Shown here: positions 5,676 through 7,537 of the stretch, piece after piece | How positions within the stretch are numbered: the first letter of the stretch is position 1 | How the letters are laid out: the number at the start of each line of letters is the position of its first letter | From: Desulfotomaculum sp. | Lineage (GTDB): Bacteria > Bacillota > Desulfotomaculia > Desulfotomaculales > Nap2-2B | Assembly (NCBI GenBank): GCA_003445555.1 | Contig: DMDI01000160.1 | Coordinates: 1-7,537, forward strand | DNA: 7,537 bases | Reading direction: 5' to 3' | The notes under the pieces: generated by a model | Told to the model about the DNA's origin: nothing | Database searches by the model: none | The model's input: only the letters and a program-made list of their open reading frames with translations | Translations under genes and position numbers: made by a program

Positions 5676-7537
5676 AGCTGGTTCTTTTAATTTCGTAAAC
5701 GTCCTTTACGCGGTTAATTCGACTGATAATAAAATTTAATTGTTCCACGTTTTTTATTTCCAGGGATAACTCAATAGTAGCCTGATTACTTTTCCGCCCG
5801 CGGGCGGTTACCCAGTTGGCACTTATTTTTAACTCCGCAAGGATAGCCATTACGTCATTTAATAAACCTGTCCGGTCCATAGCCAGTACTTCCAATTTAA
5901 CCTGAAAAGGCGCCTGGAAGTCTTTACCCCAAAAAGTTTCTACTATCCGCTCTTGCTCTCTGGCGCATAGCAAGTTTATATTCCGGCAATCAGCCCGGTG
6001 CACCGAAACCCCTCTTCCCCGGGTAACATAACCTATAATAGCATCACCAGGCACCGGGTTGCAACAATGGGCCAGGTGAACTAAAAGATCATCAATTCCT
6101 TTTATTCTAATTCCCTGTCTTATTTCATCGCGGGTACTTACGGAAGGAGGCTCTATTTTTAATTGCTGAAAATCCTCTATTTTTAAAAGCTCTTTTTTCT
6201 CCGGTCTTAATTTTTCTATAAGCCGGTTTATTACGCTTTGGGGCGTAACTATTCCGTTGCCCATGGCCGCGTATACATCTTCCTCGCTAGACATGTTCAT
6301 TTGCTGCGCTAGTTCCACTAAGTTTTCGTTTTTTACCAGCTCTACATCCACGCCTTGTTTTTTCGCTTCCCGCTCTATAGCTTCCTTTCCTTTAAGGATG
6401 TTTTCTTCCCGGTGTTCTTTTTTCAGCCATTGGCGAATGCGATTCTTGGCCGTTGAGGTTTTGACCAGGTTCAACCAGTCCCGGCGCGGCCCGGCAACTT
6501 GTTTAGAGGTGAGAATCTCAACAATATCTCCGTTTTTAAGTTTATAATCCAAAGAAACTATCCGCCCATTAACTTTCGCTCCCACACAGCTATGGCCAAC
6601 ATGAGTATGCACCCGGTAAGCAAAGTCAATGGGACATGAACCGGCAGGCAGCTCCCAAACATCTCCTTTAGGACTAAAAACAAACACCACATCGGCAAAA
6701 AGATCTATTTTTAAGCTTTCCATAAATTCACGGGCGTCGCGCAAGTCGTGCTGCCATTCTAAAATATGGCGCAACCAGGCCAGTTTTTCCTCTAAACTTT
6801 TATCTCTTTGCTTTCCTTCTTTGTACTTCCAGTGAGCAGCAATGCCGTACTCAGCCGTTTGCTGCATTTCCCAGGTTCGAATTTGAATTTCCAGGGGGCT
6901 TCCTTGCGGACCAACTACCGTAGTATGCAGTGATTGATACATGTTAGATTTGGGCATGGCGATAAAGTCTTTAAACCGGCCAGGAATAGGCCTCCAAAGG
7001 GTATGGGCAGTACCTAAGGCCGCGTAACAATCGCGAATAGAATTTACAATTATTCTTACCCCTTGCACATCATAAATCTCATTTAAATCTTTTTGTTGTC
7101 GCTGCATTTTAGCGTAAATACTATAAAGATTCTTAGGCCGGCCTTCAATATCAGCCTTAATGCCTATGGTGCTTAATTTTTCTCTTAAGATTGCAGCTAC
7201 ACTTAAAATGTATTCTTCCCTTCTGCTTCTGGTTTGGGCTATTCTTTCCGATAGCTCATAATATTTTGCCGGCTCCAAAAAATAAAAGGCCAGGTCCTCT
7301 AATTCCCATTTTAAACGGTAAATGCCCAAGCGGTGCGCTAAAGGAGTGTATATATCCAGTGTTTCCTGAGCTATTTCTTTTTGTTTAAGTTCAGATTGAT
7401 ATTTTAAGGTTCGCATATTATGCAGGCGATCGGCTAATTTAATTAAAATTACCCGGATGTCTTTAGCCATAGCTAAAAACATCTTGCGTAAATTTTCCGC
7501 CTGCTGCTCTTCTCTGGATTTAAATTCCAAACGGCCT
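5674..7537 (-). CDS. relA: Bifunctional (p)ppGpp synthetase/hydrolase (Rel/SpoT family), N-terminus outside the window
   Basis: Makes and degrades (p)ppGpp in the stringent response. The frame is open to the right edge, preceded by G-R before LEFKSREEQQAENLRKM. About 620 residues are present, so roughly the first 100 of a typical 730-residue protein are missing, including most of the HD hydrolase. Numbering from Leu at 7530, the fragment has the HD domain end (MAKDIRVILIKLADRLHNMRTL, 21-42), synthetase (about 120-235: RPKNLYSIYAKM 131-142, YDVQGVRIIV 153-162, KSNMYQSLHTT 194-204 and LEIQIRT 213-219), TGS (about 275-340), a helical region, a Cys/His segment (H488 C489 C490, H511, C515) and ACT (about 541-618). 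The synthetase has RFKD (185-188), the basic R-x-K-D form known from bifunctional Rel, not the E-x-D-D of monofunctional RelA. The break-free frame and intact C-terminus indicate a ribosome-responsive long RSH. It heads the hisS-aspS gene run. Confidence 0.95.
   Translation of the reverse strand, partial: GRLEFKSREEQQAENLRKMFLAMAKDIRVILIKLADRLHNMRTLKYQSELKQKEIAQETLDIYTPLAHRLGIYRLKWELEDLAFYFLEPAKYYELSERIAQTRSRREEYILSVAAILREKLSTIGIKADIEGRPKNLYSIYAKMQRQQKDLNEIYDVQGVRIIVNSIRDCYAALGTAHTLWRPIPGRFKDFIAMPKSNMYQSLHTTVVGPQGSPLEIQIRTWEMQQTAEYGIAAHWKYKEGKQRDKSLEEKLAWLRHILEWQHDLRDAREFMESLKIDLFADVVFVFSPKGDVWELPAGSCPIDFAYRVHTHVGHSCVGAKVNGRIVSLDYKLKNGDIVEILTSKQVAGPRRDWLNLVKTSTAKNRIRQWLKKEHREENILKGKEAIEREAKKQGVDVELVKNENLVELAQQMNMSSEEDVYAAMGNGIVTPQSVINRLIEKLRPEKKELLKIEDFQQLKIEPPSVSTRDEIRQGIRIKGIDDLLVHLAHCCNPVPGDAIIGYVTRGRGVSVHRADCRNINLLCAREQERIVETFWGKDFQAPFQVKLEVLAMDRTGLLNDVMAILAELKISANWVTARGRKSNQATIELSLEIKNVEQLNFIISRINRVKDVYEIKRTS

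Overview
All the coding sequence in this window is on the minus strand, so the genes read from right to left. The content points to an anaerobic Firmicute, probably a Clostridia/Peptococcaceae-type organism. The reasons are strong GGAGG-type ribosome sites, TTG and GTG starts, moderate GC by eye, a relA-(MBL)-hisS-aspS gene order typical of that group, and an NfnAB electron-bifurcating transhydrogenase, which is an enzyme of anaerobes. No species can be named from sequence alone.

Block 1 (7537 to 1897) is a tight run of four genes. It starts with a bifunctional (p)ppGpp synthetase/hydrolase of the Rel/SpoT type, whose N-terminus lies beyond the window. A metallo-beta-lactamase-fold hydrolase of the glyoxalase II/YqgX type follows after 11 nt. 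Then come histidyl-tRNA synthetase (18 nt gap) and aspartyl-tRNA synthetase (40 nt gap). The spacing and the lack of terminators suggest one transcript linking stringent-response control with aminoacylation. The hisS reading frame is broken by an in-frame TAA at codon 212, where the family normally has lysine; the frame and homology continue unbroken on both sides.

Block 2 (1896 to 1678) is a 219-nt, very AT-rich spacer. A perfect 12-bp-stem palindrome (GTAGGGGCGTAT arms) starts one base after the aspS stop and looks like a dispersed REP-type element. The rest holds a 10-bp tandem repeat, an imperfect TTGTT...AACAA dyad and a weak promoter candidate for the next operon.

Block 3 (1677 to 1) is nfnA-nfnB, translationally coupled through a TAATG overlap. 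The pair encodes the NADH-dependent reduced ferredoxin:NADP+ oxidoreductase. nfnB carries a one-base frameshift near position 136 and runs off the left edge.

I see no new biological system, mobile gene, CRISPR array or RNA gene here. The points most worth following are the two broken frames in normally important genes (sequence error or real?), the palindrome and its flanking repeats at the aspS end, and the possible nfn operator.
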